This document shows positions 1 through 8,753 of a stretch of 41,421 bases of DNA, piece by piece. This DNA comes from Ruminococcaceae bacterium UBA3451 (GTDB lineage Bacteria > Bacillota > Clostridia > Oscillospirales > Acutalibacteraceae): contig DFRY01000043.1 of the NCBI GenBank assembly GCA_002378845.1, positions 115,419-156,839 of the forward strand, written 5' to 3'. The first letter of the stretch is position 1; every line of letters begins with the position of its first letter. The position numbers were made by a program, and so were the translations under genes. The notes below the pieces were generated by a model. That model had not been told where the DNA came from. It was given only the letters and a program-made list of their open reading frames with translations, and made no database searches.

Positions 1-1783
1 TCGTCCACGCCAGTCCGGTTACTACCCCCGGAGGATTCATCTCCTGCACCATGTCGTGCTTCGACACCTGCCTGCCAAGGATGTCTTCCAAGGCGTCGGC
101 TTCCACCACATACGGCTTTTCTACCTTGCCGGAAACAATCTTTTCCGCCGCGCTGCGGGCGATTGCGTCCAACTGCTTTTTCAGCCCACGAACGCCGGCC
201 TCCATGGTGTAATCGGATATAATCTTTTCCAGTGCCTCATCACTGATACTTACGTCGTCCAGTGCCAGGCCGTGTTCTTCCAGCGATTCCTTCAGCAGAT
301 GCTTCCGGCCGATTTGGAACTTTTCTTTCGAGGTGTAGCTGGAAAGAGAAATCACTTCCATACGGTCAAGCAACGGCCCCGGAATAGATTCGAGGGAGTT
401 CGCCGTAGCAATGAAGAAAACATTCGACAAATCGTACGGCAAATCAAGGTAATGGTCGGTAAAGGTGTTGTTTTGCTCCGGGTCAAGCACTTCAAGCAGC
501 GCGCTTGCCGGGTCGCCGTTATAACCGGTCATCAGCTTATCCACTTCATCCAATACCATAACCGGATTGGTGGAACCGGCTTTCTTAATGCTTTGCAGAA
601 TCCGTCCGGGCAATGCGCCGATGTAGGTTCTGCGGTGACCGCGAATTTCAGCTTCGTCACGAATGCCGCCCAGGCTAATGCGGATGTACTTACGCCCAAG
701 CGCTTCTGCAATGCTTTTGCCAAGACTGGTCTTTCCCGTTCCGGGAGGGCCGACCAGCAGCAGAATGGAACCCTGTTTATCTTTTTTCAGCTGCATGACC
801 GCAAGGTGCTGAATCATGCGCTCTTTGACTTTTTCCAGTCCGTAGTGCTGCTCGTCCAGAATACGCCGGGCTTCTGCAATATCAATCGGCTTTTCTTCTT
901 TTGCCTCCCACGGCAGATCCACCAGGAAATCAAGATAGTTTTCAATCACATGGTAATCCGGGCTTGAGGGATTCTGGCTATCCAGTTTTTCCAGCTCTTC
1001 CAGCGCGGCGGCATGAATTTCTTCCGGCATGTGTGCGTTTTCAATGCGGGTTTTAAAGTCTTTTCCCTTTTTGACAGATTCCGGTTTGTTTTCGTCTAAC
1101 TCATCCTGAATTGCCTTTAACTGCTCACGCAGAACCGCTTCGCGGTAATTTTTGTTCGCTTTTTCAGAAAAACGCTCCGCCATTTCAATCTGAATCTGAA
1201 TGGACTCCTTATAGCGCAGGTAGTAATCGATAAATTTCAGGCTGCGCGCTTTCAGGGAAGCCGTTTCCATCAAACTGTACTTTTCGTCTTTCGTAAAGGG
1301 GATGAATTGGCTGATAAATCCGATGAGAACATTTAAATCCTGTATCTCGTCAATGGAGCTGACAATGCTTTCGGAATCCCGGAAGTTCGCCCCGATTTGA
1401 TGTGAAATCTTTTGAATATAACTGATCATTTCACTGCGGCTGTTTTCATCCAGATCAATCACTTCGGGCACCATAGCTGTTTTCGCAAAAATGTTATGTT
1501 CGTCAATGTGAATGTCGGACACCTCAACCAAATTCAGAACTCTTACCTTGAGAAGAGAGCCCTTTTCATCGGTTTTTACGCTGAGGACTTCCAGTGCCGC
1601 GCCGACCGTGTAAAAATCGTCGGCTTCCAGTTCCCGCCGCTCCTTGCGCCGTTTCAACGGCAAAGCGACTACTTCCTGACTTTTGTCGCGAAGCTGGGTT
1701 AATTCGTTTTCACTGAGGCGGCTGAGCCGCAGGGGGTAATTCATTCCCGGCAGCAAAACCAAATCTTCTATCATTAAAATCAT
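1..1783 (-). CDS. lon: ATP-dependent protease Lon (N-terminal 594 residues, C-terminus outside window)
   Basis: This is the ATP-dependent serine protease that degrades damaged and regulatory proteins in the cytoplasm. The reverse frame is open from the start to the window edge. It begins MILMIEDLVLLPGMNYPLR, typical of the Lon N-terminal substrate-binding domain. A charged helical region follows (around residues 190–260), then an AAA+ module with Walker A GPPGTGKT at about 345–352 and Walker B VMVLDEVDK near 407. The last visible residues, PPGVVTGLAWT, mark entry into the protease domain, so the catalytic Ser and Lys lie outside the window. The ATG at 1783 was chosen because AAAGGA lies nine bases upstream; an ATG at 1774 is possible. 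An 18-bp near-palindrome at 1801–1818, also present in the promoter of the upstream tetR gene, suggests repression by that TetR protein. Identity is certain; the regulation is inferred. Confidence 0.97.
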   Translation of the reverse strand, partial: MILMIEDLVLLPGMNYPLRLSRLSENELTQLRDKSQEVVALPLKRRKERRELEADDFYTVGAALEVLSVKTDEKGSLLKVRVLNLVEVSDIHIDEHNIFAKTAMVPEVIDLDENSRSEMISYIQKISHQIGANFRDSESIVSSIDEIQDLNVLIGFISQFIPFTKDEKYSLMETASLKARSLKFIDYYLRYKESIQIQIEMAERFSEKANKNYREAVLREQLKAIQDELDENKPESVKKGKDFKTRIENAHMPEEIHAAALEELEKLDSQNPSSPDYHVIENYLDFLVDLPWEAKEEKPIDIAEARRILDEQHYGLEKVKERMIQHLAVMQLKKDKQGSILLLVGPPGTGKTSLGKSIAEALGRKYIRISLGGIRDEAEIRGHRRTYIGALPGRILQSIKKAGSTNPVMVLDEVDKLMTGYNGDPASALLEVLDPEQNNTFTDHYLDLPYDLSNVFFIATANSLESIPGPLLDRMEVISLSSYTSKEKFQIGRKHLLKESLEEHGLALDDVSISDEALEKIISDYTMEAGVRGLKKQLDAIARSAAEKIVSGKVEKPYVVEADALEDILGRQVSKHDMVQEMNPPGVVTGLAWT

Positions 1784-1800
1784 AGTTCATCGTCCTTTCA

Positions 1801-1818
1801 TAAATGAATATTCGTTTA
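1801..1818. promoter_or_regulatory. Putative TetR operator upstream of lon
   Basis: The minus strand reads TAAACGAATATTCATTTA, an 18-bp palindrome apart from one mismatched pair. It ends 17 bases before the lon start codon, next to the ribosome site. It matches the operator-like sequence in the tetR promoter (2499–2516) at 16 of 18 positions. Binding here would block the promoter or act as a roadblock. No confident -35/-10 pair for lon could be assigned in the A/T-rich upstream stretch. Confidence 0.65.
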
Positions 1819-1832
1819 TATTCTATGTATAT

Positions 1833-1856
1833 AAAAAGCGAGATATTTCACTCGCT
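1833..1856 (-). terminator. Rho-independent terminator after tetR
   Basis: On the minus strand a 6-bp stem (AGCGAG/CTCGCT) with an 8-base loop is followed by TTTTTAT. It lies 28 bases after the tetR stop and upstream of lon, so lon is probably transcribed from its own promoter. The stem is short, so termination may be partial. Confidence 0.6.
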
Positions 1857-1884
1857 ATCGGGCAATTAGCGGGGAATTTTGGGT

Positions 1885-2454
1885 TTAAATATCCTTGATT
1901 AAAATCCTCTGAATTATCCCAATCAGTTCGTCCAGCCGTTCTGACTCCATCTGTTCCGTCTCGCACGGTTTCACCGCAATGGATTTCACCGGGGAAAACA
2001 GAATAGCATACAGATTATCGTTGTTATAATTGTTTAAAATCTGCCGCCGTTTCAGTTCGGTAAGCAGCTGGGTTAAATCTGCCGGGCCCCTCATCACGCC
2101 GCAGCTGCTTTGTAGAACAGGGCAGCCGCTGAATTGCTCGATAAAATGGAAAATTTCTTTGTTCTCGATAATGAAGTAATAATACCTTCGTATCAGTTCC
2201 GCGATAATTTCATCGCCCGTCATATTGGGGCTGAGGCACTGCAGAAGATAGGAAATCGTATCTTCCGTGTATTCCTGATAAATATCGCGCAGCATAGCGT
2301 CTTTGTTTTCATAATAAATATATACGGTTGCCGGGGATACTCCGGCTGCTTTTGCGATTTTAGAAACGGAAGCGCCCTGAAAGCCTTCTTCTAAAATCAG
2401 CTGAACCACCGCGTTTTTAATGCATTTCTGCTTTTCATCATCTTTTTTTCTCAT
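1885..2454 (-). CDS. TetR/AcrR family transcriptional regulator
   Basis: A 189-residue one-domain regulator. The N-terminal TetR helix-turn-helix is clear at about residues 28–56 (VSKIAKAAGVSPATVYIYYENKDAML). The remainder is a helical ligand/dimer domain that I cannot match to a subfamily. Five cysteines (near the N-terminus, mid-protein, a GCPVLQSSCG pair and KPCE) could permit redox sensing, but that is speculation. The ATG at 2454 was preferred to the upstream GTG at 2463 because AGGTGG sits just before it. The gene has a near-consensus promoter whose 17-base spacer is filled by an 18-bp near-palindrome, indicating autorepression. The same site lies before lon, the next gene downstream, so lon is the likely second target. 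Confidence 0.92.
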   Translation of the reverse strand: MRKKDDEKQKCIKNAVVQLILEEGFQGASVSKIAKAAGVSPATVYIYYENKDAMLRDIYQEYTEDTISYLLQCLSPNMTGDEIIAELIRRYYYFIIENKEIFHFIEQFSGCPVLQSSCGVMRGPADLTQLLTELKRRQILNNYNNDNLYAILFSPVKSIAVKPCETEQMESERLDELIGIIQRILIKDI

Positions 2455-2494
2455 GCCTACCACCTAAATTTTTTTGAAATTAAGGATTGTCTTT

Positions 2495-2523
2495 ATAATA
2501 AACGAACATTCACTTATTGTCAA
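2495..2523 (-). promoter_or_regulatory. Sigma-A promoter of tetR
   Basis: TTGACA (2518–2523) and TATTAT (2495–2500) are separated by exactly 17 bases on the minus strand. This is a near-consensus housekeeping promoter about 40 bases upstream of the tetR start. Confidence 0.85.
2499..2516. promoter_or_regulatory. Putative TetR operator in its own promoter
   Basis: The plus strand reads TAAACGAACATTCACTTA, an imperfect palindrome lying between the -35 and -10 boxes and touching the -10. This placement is classic for TetR-family autorepression. It is nearly the same sequence as the site before lon at 1801–1818. Confidence 0.7.
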
Positions 2524-2603
2524 GAGGAAAATGAGAATTTTATTTTCCCCGCCTCTTGAATCACAATCATTACTGTAAGTATACCCCTTTTTTCGTATTA
2601 CAG

Positions 2604-2632
2604 CAAAAAAAGGGTGCCCGTGCGGGCACCCC
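2604..2632 (-). terminator. Terminator after the Gfo/Idh gene
   Basis: A 9-bp GC-rich stem (GGGTGCCCG/CGGGCACCC) with a 2-base loop is followed on the minus strand by seven T residues. It lies 20 bases after the stop codon and probably ends the mannosidase/oxidoreductase transcript. Confidence 0.9.
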
Positions 2633-2651
2633 GATTCGCAGCTTAGTAAAG

Positions 2652-3623
2652 TTATTCGAAAGGATATTGTAATCCCCATTGATTGCGTATTGCGGTAAGC
2701 ATGTTCATTACGTCACAGCTCAGGGGCAGCGTAAAGTTTTCCTGTTCGCCGGAAATGCACGCTTCCATGTTTAAGGCTTCATATTGCAGCGCCTTAGCGC
2801 CTTCCCCAACGCAAATTTCTTCTTTTGTACCGTCTGCGCGGTACAAAAGCGCTTTTTCCGCGCGGGGGTAATCGCTGACTTCAATGCACCCTTTTTCACC
2901 CGATACCATTCCCACCGCACGCTGCGGATGCGCGGCGCACATGGTAATTGACAGTACGCCCATTTGCCCCAAACGGTTTTTGAACAGGATTCCCGACTGT
3001 TCGTCCACTCCGCCCTCGGTGTATTCCGGCAAGGTAAGGATGACATCCGGGCTTTCCTCCAGGAACCAGCGGGCAAACGCAACCGCGTAAACGCCGAAGT
3101 CCAGCAGCGCCCCGCCGCCGCGTTCTTTTTGAAAGCAGGTACTGTTCGGGTCAAATTCCCGTCGAATACCGAAATGAATCTGCAGCATTTTTACTTTCCC
3201 GATAGCACCCGCATTTATCAGCTCCCGCAGCTTCCAAAAAAGCGGCATATGGAAAATAGTCATTGCCTCCATTAACACAACGCCTTTTTCCGCTGCAAGG
3301 GCGCGTACTTCTTCCAGTTGGCGGGCATTCACAGTGAATGGCTTTTCGCATAGCACATGTTTACCGTTTTGCAGCGCTTCTTTTACGTACTCAAAATGAA
3401 CGTCATGCGGGGTGGCGATGTAAACAATATTCACTTTCGGGTCACGAAGCATTTCACCGCAATCGTGATAAACCTGCTGCACCCCATACTGTTCCGCAAA
3501 TTTTTCTGTTTTGGCGGGGGTTCGGCCGGCAACAGCATAAATACTTCCGCCCAGCGCCTGAATCGCCTCCGCCATACCGTGCGCAATGCCTCCGCACCCG
3601 ACAAACGCCCAATTATATTTCAT
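2652..3623 (-). CDS. Gfo/Idh/MocA family NAD(P)-dependent oxidoreductase
   Basis: A 323-residue cytoplasmic dehydrogenase of the glucose-fructose oxidoreductase/inositol dehydrogenase family. The N-terminal Rossmann fold starts with FVGCGGIAHGMA (residues 7–18). The family motif EKPFTVN, carrying the conserved Lys, lies at about 93–99. The C-terminal half is the alpha/beta substrate domain with GGGALLDFGVYA. The start is supported by GGAGGAG upstream of ATG. The gene follows the GH38 alpha-mannosidase by 63 bases and has a strong terminator behind it, so it is the last gene of that unit. Family members oxidise free or modified sugars and polyols. By context the substrate is a sugar released by the locus, perhaps mannose-derived, but sequence alone cannot fix it. 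Confidence 0.9.
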   Translation of the reverse strand: MKYNWAFVGCGGIAHGMAEAIQALGGSIYAVAGRTPAKTEKFAEQYGVQQVYHDCGEMLRDPKVNIVYIATPHDVHFEYVKEALQNGKHVLCEKPFTVNARQLEEVRALAAEKGVVLMEAMTIFHMPLFWKLRELINAGAIGKVKMLQIHFGIRREFDPNSTCFQKERGGGALLDFGVYAVAFARWFLEESPDVILTLPEYTEGGVDEQSGILFKNRLGQMGVLSITMCAAHPQRAVGMVSGEKGCIEVSDYPRAEKALLYRADGTKEEICVGEGAKALQYEALNMEACISGEQENFTLPLSCDVMNMLTAIRNQWGLQYPFE

Positions 3624-3640
3624 GTGTACTCCTCCATAAG

Positions 3641-3678
3641 AAACAGGCCAAACCGTATAGGAACGGCCCAGCCTGTTT
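3641..3678. other. Intergenic hairpin between GH38 and Gfo/Idh genes
   Basis: An 8-bp outer stem (AAACAGGC/GCCTGTTT) encloses an inner CCGT/ACGG stem. On the minus strand the hairpin is followed by the Gfo/Idh ribosome site with only a weak T stretch. It could be a partial terminator or an mRNA-stabilising element that tunes the ratio of the two products. The better T-rich tail is on the plus strand, where no upstream gene needs it. Confidence 0.5.
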
Positions 3679-3686
3679 TATTATTA

Positions 3687-6600
3687 TTAAAAAACCAACC
3701 GAAAAGTCTTAAGCTCAAACGGTTTCCATGTCGTAGTCCAGGAATCCGGTTTGTACACCGCGCCGGTGGGTTCCTCCAGCAAGTTGCATTCCTCCACCCG
3801 CTTGACCGGAAGGTCGGTGGCAAGGCGAACATGCTGGGTACCGCCCATGCATTCGTGCAGGCGAACCACAAGGCAGCTGCCGTCTTCGGCCTGTTTTACC
3901 GCGTCCACCGAAAGCACTTCCCGGTTCATTCGCAGCGCGCGGCAGTCCGCCATGCTGCCCGGCACCGTCTGTACCGGCAGGTTCAGCGCCACCCCGGCGG
4001 CAACGGTGCCGCTTTCTGCCGGGTTCCCGCCAGCGTGCGGCAGGATGGAATAGGTAAAGGTATGGGTGCCCATGTCCGCTTCGGTGTCGGGATATTTGCT
4101 GCTTTTCAGCAGCGACAGGCGCATCACGCCGTCTTTAATGCTGTAGCCGTATTTGCAGTTATTCAGCAGGCTAAGCCCGTAATTCCCCTCTGAAAGGTCA
4201 GCCCATTTGTGGCCCACCACTTCAAACCGCGCATAGTCCCAGCTGGTGTTGAAGTGCGTGGGGCGTTCCACATGGCCGAACTGAATATCATATGTCGCGT
4301 GGGTGCTGCGGATGTTGGTTTCAAACCCGACCTTTAAAAGCCGGTTCGACTCGTGCCAGTCCACCTGTGTTTCAAAATCGATGCGGCGGTCCGCACCATA
4401 GAATACGATATTCTGAACAAGCTCGGACTGATTGTAGGCAAAGCGGAACCGGAGCACCAGCTTCAGCGGCCCAACTTCCACCAGCTCCGGTTCCCCGGAA
4501 AGCCGCATTGGTTCCTTCTTCTGCATATAAAAGATGTCGATGTCCCAGTTGTCGTAGTTCAGCGGCTTGTCTTCAAAAAGTTCAAACCGATTGCCTTTTC
4601 CAGCCAACACCTCCCGGTTGTTTTCCTTGTCAAACAGCTTGGTGAAGAACCCGGATTCGTCCCACTCCACCGTGTAATACGGCGTTTCCACCCGGCGTTC
4701 TGCCAGCGACACCCGGAACGGGAGTTCGGGTTCCGCTTCCTTTTCCCCCGGAACAAACCGGACGGTGCGGAACGCCAGCGGTTCCAGTTCGACCTGCACA
4801 GAATACCCGCCCTCTGTTTTCTGTGCAGGCAGAGCGGTTCCGTCTTCCGCAAGGAAGCTGCCGTCTTCTGTTACCGGCAGGAAAACCGTCGACGTACGGG
4901 TAAATGAACCGAACTGGTACAGAGTGTAGGTGTTCTCCTGTTTGGAAACCAGTGCGGTCAACGCGCCGCTTTTGGCTGTTTCCGTTTTTTCCAGCGCCAG
5001 CTGATATTCTTTGGCGGAGTCCTCGTACACTTCATGAATGGAGGAGCCGGGGATAATATCGTGGAACTGATTGCGCAGAATAATTTCCCACCCGTCATGC
5101 AACAGCTGTGCGTCGTAGTCACCGTCTTTGGCATAACGCAGGCTGGAAAGCCATTCTGTCTGTGCCAGTTCGAATTCCATGCGGCGGTTCCACTGCTTGT
5201 TGTGTGCCTGAGACGTATAGGTGCCGCGGTGGTATTCCAGGTACAATTCACCGTCCCAGGTATGTACATAACGGTCGGTGTGCTCCACCTTTTCATGAAT
5301 GCGGTCGAAGAAGTCGCCCGCTTTGGCGGGTTTTACGTTCGGCAGGCCGGGCAGCTGATCCATCGCGCGGCGCATTTGCAGCATGTTGCGGTTTACTCCG
5401 CCGCCGCCGTCACCATAGCCGTAGGAAATCAATACTTCATTGGAAAGATCTTTGTTGTGGAATTTCTCCCACGCGCCGATGACGCTGCGCGGGCTCATCA
5501 TTCCGTTGTAGCTGCAGTAACGTTCCCGCAGGTCATGCCCGATTTCGGGCGTGGTGACGAAATAAGTTAATATTTCACTGCCGTCCATTCCGCGCCAGGT
5601 GAAAAGATCGTCCGGCATGGAATTGAACTGGTTCCAGCTGATTTTCGTCGTCATAAAGGTCTTGATGTTGCACTGCTTCATAATCTGGGGCAATGCCCAG
5701 CTGTAGCCGAACACATCGGGCAGCCAAAGGTAGGTGCAGGTTTTTCCGAATTCCTCCTGAAAAAAGCGGATGCCGTGGACGAACTGGCGCACCAGCGCTT
5801 CGCCGGAGCTGATGTTGCAGTCGGCTTCCAGCCACATGCCGCCGTCCGTTTCCCATTTGCCTTCCTGTACCTTTTGCTTGATCTTCCCGTACAATTCGGG
5901 GCAGTCGTTTTTCAGGAAGCGGTACAGCTGCGGCTGGGTCTGAAGAAATGTGTACTCGTCGAACTCATCCATCAGGTGCATGACCGTAGAGAAGGAACGC
6001 ATGGCCTTTTCCCGGGTATGGTTCAGCCGCCACAGCCATGCTACGTCAATATGGGTATGGCCCACGCAGCTGACGGTGACCAAACTGTTTTTCTCCTGTT
6101 TGCTCAGGTGTTCCTGCAAGCAGGCAAGCGCCTGCCCAATGGTGGAGTAAAATTTGTCGGCATCCCAATTAATGAGGAGCAAAGCCGCGTCCAGCGCCGC
6201 AATCAGGGAATAGCGGTTCGGGTCGGCTTCCGGCAAATACTCCATCGACTTTGAAATGGCCTTGGCCAAATAGTAAAACGCATCCGTATCCTCATGCAGA
6301 TACCCGATTTGGGCGCAGCGGAACCGGCACTCCTGCCGTTTCTTTTCCCCGCCGCCTTCCAGGCCCGTCCACAGCAGGAAGGTAAGCTCCGCTTCCTGCC
6401 CGGCAAGCTCCTGAAAAATAACTTCGCCGTGGTTGGTGTCCACCCCCTGGTACGGGTGGCGGTTTACGTATAGCAGCGATTCAAAACCGCTGTTTCCGCC
6501 GTCGCCGGTTTTTCCGAAGTCAAACAGCCCCGCCGGTTTAAAGCCTTCTTTGGCGGAGGGAATCCGCACGGTTTTGCGCAGCCAAAGGTAGTCGTCGCGC

Positions 6601-6794
6601 CCGCAAAAGGAATCCCCCTCGAAAACTTCCTTCCCATCGACCTGCTCCGGAACGGTGCGGTGCACCGCGCCGGACGGTTCGGTGTTTTCCCCGGACAACA
6701 TAGGAAAAAGGCTGCTCATTTCTGTAAAGCGGTATTTTTCCAGTTCCCGCATCCGTCTTTCTATTTTGTGCAGGGTAAAAAATCGGTCTGGCAT
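3687..6794 (-). CDS. Alpha-mannosidase, glycoside hydrolase family 38
   Basis: A 1035-residue retaining alpha-mannosidase that removes terminal alpha-linked mannose from oligosaccharides. It has no signal peptide, so it acts in the cytoplasm on imported sugar. The order is: N-terminal accessory region (1–230), GH38 catalytic barrel opening with VGHTHIDVAWLWR (zinc-binding His/Asp around 246–250), the nucleophile motif WLPDVFGYSWALPQ with Asp near 360, the helical middle domain (NQFHDIIPGSSI), and C-terminal beta-sandwiches (from about 650). The length is usual for bacterial family members. The ATG at 6794 follows GAGGAGG; an upstream in-frame TTG was rejected. The gene lies behind the ABC importer and its terminator, with a Gfo/Idh gene next, so it probably processes the sugar the importer brings in. 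The identity is clear; linkage preference is unknown. Confidence 0.96.
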   Translation of the reverse strand: MPDRFFTLHKIERRMRELEKYRFTEMSSLFPMLSGENTEPSGAVHRTVPEQVDGKEVFEGDSFCGRDDYLWLRKTVRIPSAKEGFKPAGLFDFGKTGDGGNSGFESLLYVNRHPYQGVDTNHGEVIFQELAGQEAELTFLLWTGLEGGGEKKRQECRFRCAQIGYLHEDTDAFYYLAKAISKSMEYLPEADPNRYSLIAALDAALLLINWDADKFYSTIGQALACLQEHLSKQEKNSLVTVSCVGHTHIDVAWLWRLNHTREKAMRSFSTVMHLMDEFDEYTFLQTQPQLYRFLKNDCPELYGKIKQKVQEGKWETDGGMWLEADCNISSGEALVRQFVHGIRFFQEEFGKTCTYLWLPDVFGYSWALPQIMKQCNIKTFMTTKISWNQFNSMPDDLFTWRGMDGSEILTYFVTTPEIGHDLRERYCSYNGMMSPRSVIGAWEKFHNKDLSNEVLISYGYGDGGGGVNRNMLQMRRAMDQLPGLPNVKPAKAGDFFDRIHEKVEHTDRYVHTWDGELYLEYHRGTYTSQAHNKQWNRRMEFELAQTEWLSSLRYAKDGDYDAQLLHDGWEIILRNQFHDIIPGSSIHEVYEDSAKEYQLALEKTETAKSGALTALVSKQENTYTLYQFGSFTRTSTVFLPVTEDGSFLAEDGTALPAQKTEGGYSVQVELEPLAFRTVRFVPGEKEAEPELPFRVSLAERRVETPYYTVEWDESGFFTKLFDKENNREVLAGKGNRFELFEDKPLNYDNWDIDIFYMQKKEPMRLSGEPELVEVGPLKLVLRFRFAYNQSELVQNIVFYGADRRIDFETQVDWHESNRLLKVGFETNIRSTHATYDIQFGHVERPTHFNTSWDYARFEVVGHKWADLSEGNYGLSLLNNCKYGYSIKDGVMRLSLLKSSKYPDTEADMGTHTFTYSILPHAGGNPAESGTVAAGVALNLPVQTVPGSMADCRALRMNREVLSVDAVKQAEDGSCLVVRLHECMGGTQHVRLATDLPVKRVEECNLLEEPTGAVYKPDSWTTTWKPFELKTFRLVF

Positions 6795-6901
6795 CAATAT
6801 CCTCCTCAATCTGATTAAAACATTTTACCGGTTTACTTCGTGTGTTTTCACAGAAGCCCGGCAGCCACATATAAAGCCGGAACGGCCCGCCGATGTGGTT
6901 T

Positions 6902-6950
6902 AAAAAGGGCGCTGCAAAATAAATTGTCCTTCATTTTGCAGCACCCTTTT
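6902..6950 (-). terminator. Terminator after the ABC importer genes
   Basis: A long stem of about 17 bp (AAAAGGGTGCTGCAAAAT on the minus strand, with one G·T pair near its middle) is followed by TTTTTA. It separates the permease gene from the GH38 gene, so the mannosidase needs read-through or its own promoter. No convincing promoter is visible in the roughly 100 bases before GH38. Confidence 0.88.
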
Positions 6951-6982
6951 AATGAAACTATCTTATTGAATCCGGGGTCCGG

Positions 6983-7822
6983 TCAGCCCTTGACCGCCCC
7001 GACAATCAGGCTGTCCTGAATTTTGTCACTGAGCACGCTGTAAATTAAAATAGCAGGCAGCGTGGCAATAACCATGCCCGCGCCGATAATTCCCCAGTCG
7101 GTGTTGTGCTCCCCGACGAAAGACATAATTCCGACGGTCAGCGGTTTAAACATTTGGTCGTCGACCAGCGTATTCGCAAATAATAATTCGTTCCATGTTC
7201 CCAGAAACGCGAAAATTGATGCCGTAGAGATGGCCGGCTTTACAATGGGGAGAATAATACGGAAAAACATCCGGAAAATTCCGCAGCCGTCAATGTAAGC
7301 CGCCTCTTCAATATCTTTTGGAATCGAGCGGTAAAATCCGTACAAAATCATAACTGTCATAGGAATGGCAAACACGGTGTAGGGAATAAGCAGCCCAAGG
7401 TACCCGTAACGCAGCCCAAGGTTATCCATCAGCAGGAACAACGGAAGCAGCGTGGCCTGTGTGGGAATCATCAGCCCCAGTGTAAAAACCATGTACGTAG
7501 CGTTGCTCAGCTTCCAGCGCATGCGCGCAATGGCATAAGCCGCCATAGCCGCCAAGATACCCGAAGCAACAACCGACACAACCGTGTATATGATGGAGTT
7601 CATAAAATAGGTAAGAATTCCGCCGTTAAGCAGTGCGTTGGTGTAATTTTCAAACCGCCAGTACTGCGGCAAACTGAGCACATGTGCGGAATCGTAAATT
7701 TCCGCGTTGCTTTTCAGGGAAAAAGTGAATAACCAGTACAGTGGGAACAGCTGAACCAAAGCAATCAGCGACAGTATGGCAAACCGTATGGCGGACGGAA
7801 CCGTCCATTTCTTTCCTTTCAT
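6983..7822 (-). CDS. Carbohydrate ABC transporter permease, MalG/UgpE type
   Basis: A 279-residue inner-membrane permease, the second channel subunit of a sugar importer (CUT1 type). It has about six membrane helices. The first follows a short basic start (MKGKKWTVPS). The EAA loop that docks the ATPase is seen as EEAAYIDGCGIFRMFFRIILP at about 190–210. It starts nine bases after the upstream permease gene, with GGAGG overlapping the end of that gene, so the two are translationally linked. The gene closes the importer operon, with a strong terminator behind it. No ATP-binding subunit is encoded nearby; such importers often share one general ATPase (MsmX type) encoded elsewhere. The substrate is inferred from neighbours to be a mannose- or glucose-containing oligosaccharide. 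Confidence 0.94.
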   Translation of the reverse strand: MKGKKWTVPSAIRFAILSLIALVQLFPLYWLFTFSLKSNAEIYDSAHVLSLPQYWRFENYTNALLNGGILTYFMNSIIYTVVSVVASGILAAMAAYAIARMRWKLSNATYMVFTLGLMIPTQATLLPLFLLMDNLGLRYGYLGLLIPYTVFAIPMTVMILYGFYRSIPKDIEEAAYIDGCGIFRMFFRIILPIVKPAISTASIFAFLGTWNELLFANTLVDDQMFKPLTVGIMSFVGEHNTDWGIIGAGMVIATLPAILIYSVLSDKIQDSLIVGAVKG

Positions 7823-7831
7823 ATTTCCTCC

Positions 7832-8719
7832 TTACACCATCGATGCGTTTTCTTCATATTTACGGAATACCCGGTTTACAATAAAGGTAAAGATCAGGCA
7901 CTCAAGAACAATGAAGAATGCTTCCGCGCTGCCGTATCCGTACTGCCCGCGTTCAAACAGGCTGCTGTACATCAGCGTTGCCGGAAGTTCGCTTGCGTGG
8001 CTCGGCCCGCCCTTTGTCATAATGTACACCAGGTCGAACGAACGAAGCGAGCCGACCAGCGCAAAAACGACGCACATTTTAATGACAGGCATTAAAAGAG
8101 GAAGCGTAATATGTATGGCGGCGCGCGGCCCGGTTGCTCCGTCAATTTTTGCGGCCTCATAATAATCGTTTGGAATAGATTTAATTCCGGCGTACAAAAT
8201 CAGCATATGGTGACCAATATACTGCCACACCGCCGGAACAATGGTACACAAAAACGCCGTACTTGCCTGCGCCAGCCATGCCGTATGATTGTTATTTCCA
8301 AACACGCCCAAAAGGGCGTTAAACATGCCGTCGCTGTTAAAAATACGCATCCACAGCTGGCCAATAACCATACTGGAAATAATGACCGGAAGAAAATAAA
8401 TGTTGCGGAATGCCTGCTCTCCGCGTACTCCGCTTGCGAGCACCATGGCAAGAATCAGGGAAAGCGGAAGCTGGATCAGAACAGACGCGCCTGCCAGAAT
8501 AAAAGAATTCCCCAGTGCGCGGAAAAAATATTGATCCTTTAGAAAAAGATTGATGTAATTTTGTAAACCGATCCATGTTCTGCTGCCGATTCCGTTGTAA
8601 TCAAACAGGCTGTAATACCCCGTTGCGAAAAGCGGTACAACTTCCAACAGCACAAAAAGGGCAAGTGCCGGCAGTACAAACACCGCGATAACGGCTTTAT
8701 TGCCTAAAACTCTGTTCAT
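7832..8719 (-). CDS. Carbohydrate ABC transporter permease, MalF/UgpA type
   Basis: A 295-residue first permease subunit of the sugar importer, with about six hydrophobic helices. The EAA loop appears as YEAAKIDGATGPRAAIHITLP. The reading frame extends further upstream to 8779, but the ATG at 8719 (MNRVLGNK) has GGAGG eight bases before it. The adjacent MVM start is too close to that site. It lies between the lipoprotein gene, from which it is separated by 129 bases with a strong RNA fold, and the second permease gene. The pair forms the membrane channel receiving sugar from the binding protein. Identity is clear; the exact sugar is not. Confidence 0.93.
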   Translation of the reverse strand: MNRVLGNKAVIAVFVLPALALFVLLEVVPLFATGYYSLFDYNGIGSRTWIGLQNYINLFLKDQYFFRALGNSFILAGASVLIQLPLSLILAMVLASGVRGEQAFRNIYFLPVIISSMVIGQLWMRIFNSDGMFNALLGVFGNNNHTAWLAQASTAFLCTIVPAVWQYIGHHMLILYAGIKSIPNDYYEAAKIDGATGPRAAIHITLPLLMPVIKMCVVFALVGSLRSFDLVYIMTKGGPSHASELPATLMYSSLFERGQYGYGSAEAFFIVLECLIFTFIVNRVFRKYEENASMV

Positions 8720-8753
8720 GACCATTTCCTCCGTTTCTGCCCGATAAAACAAG

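Noticed and set aside
56..967. A 303-residue plus-strand frame
   Set aside because: It is antisense to lon, whose reverse frame is unmistakable.
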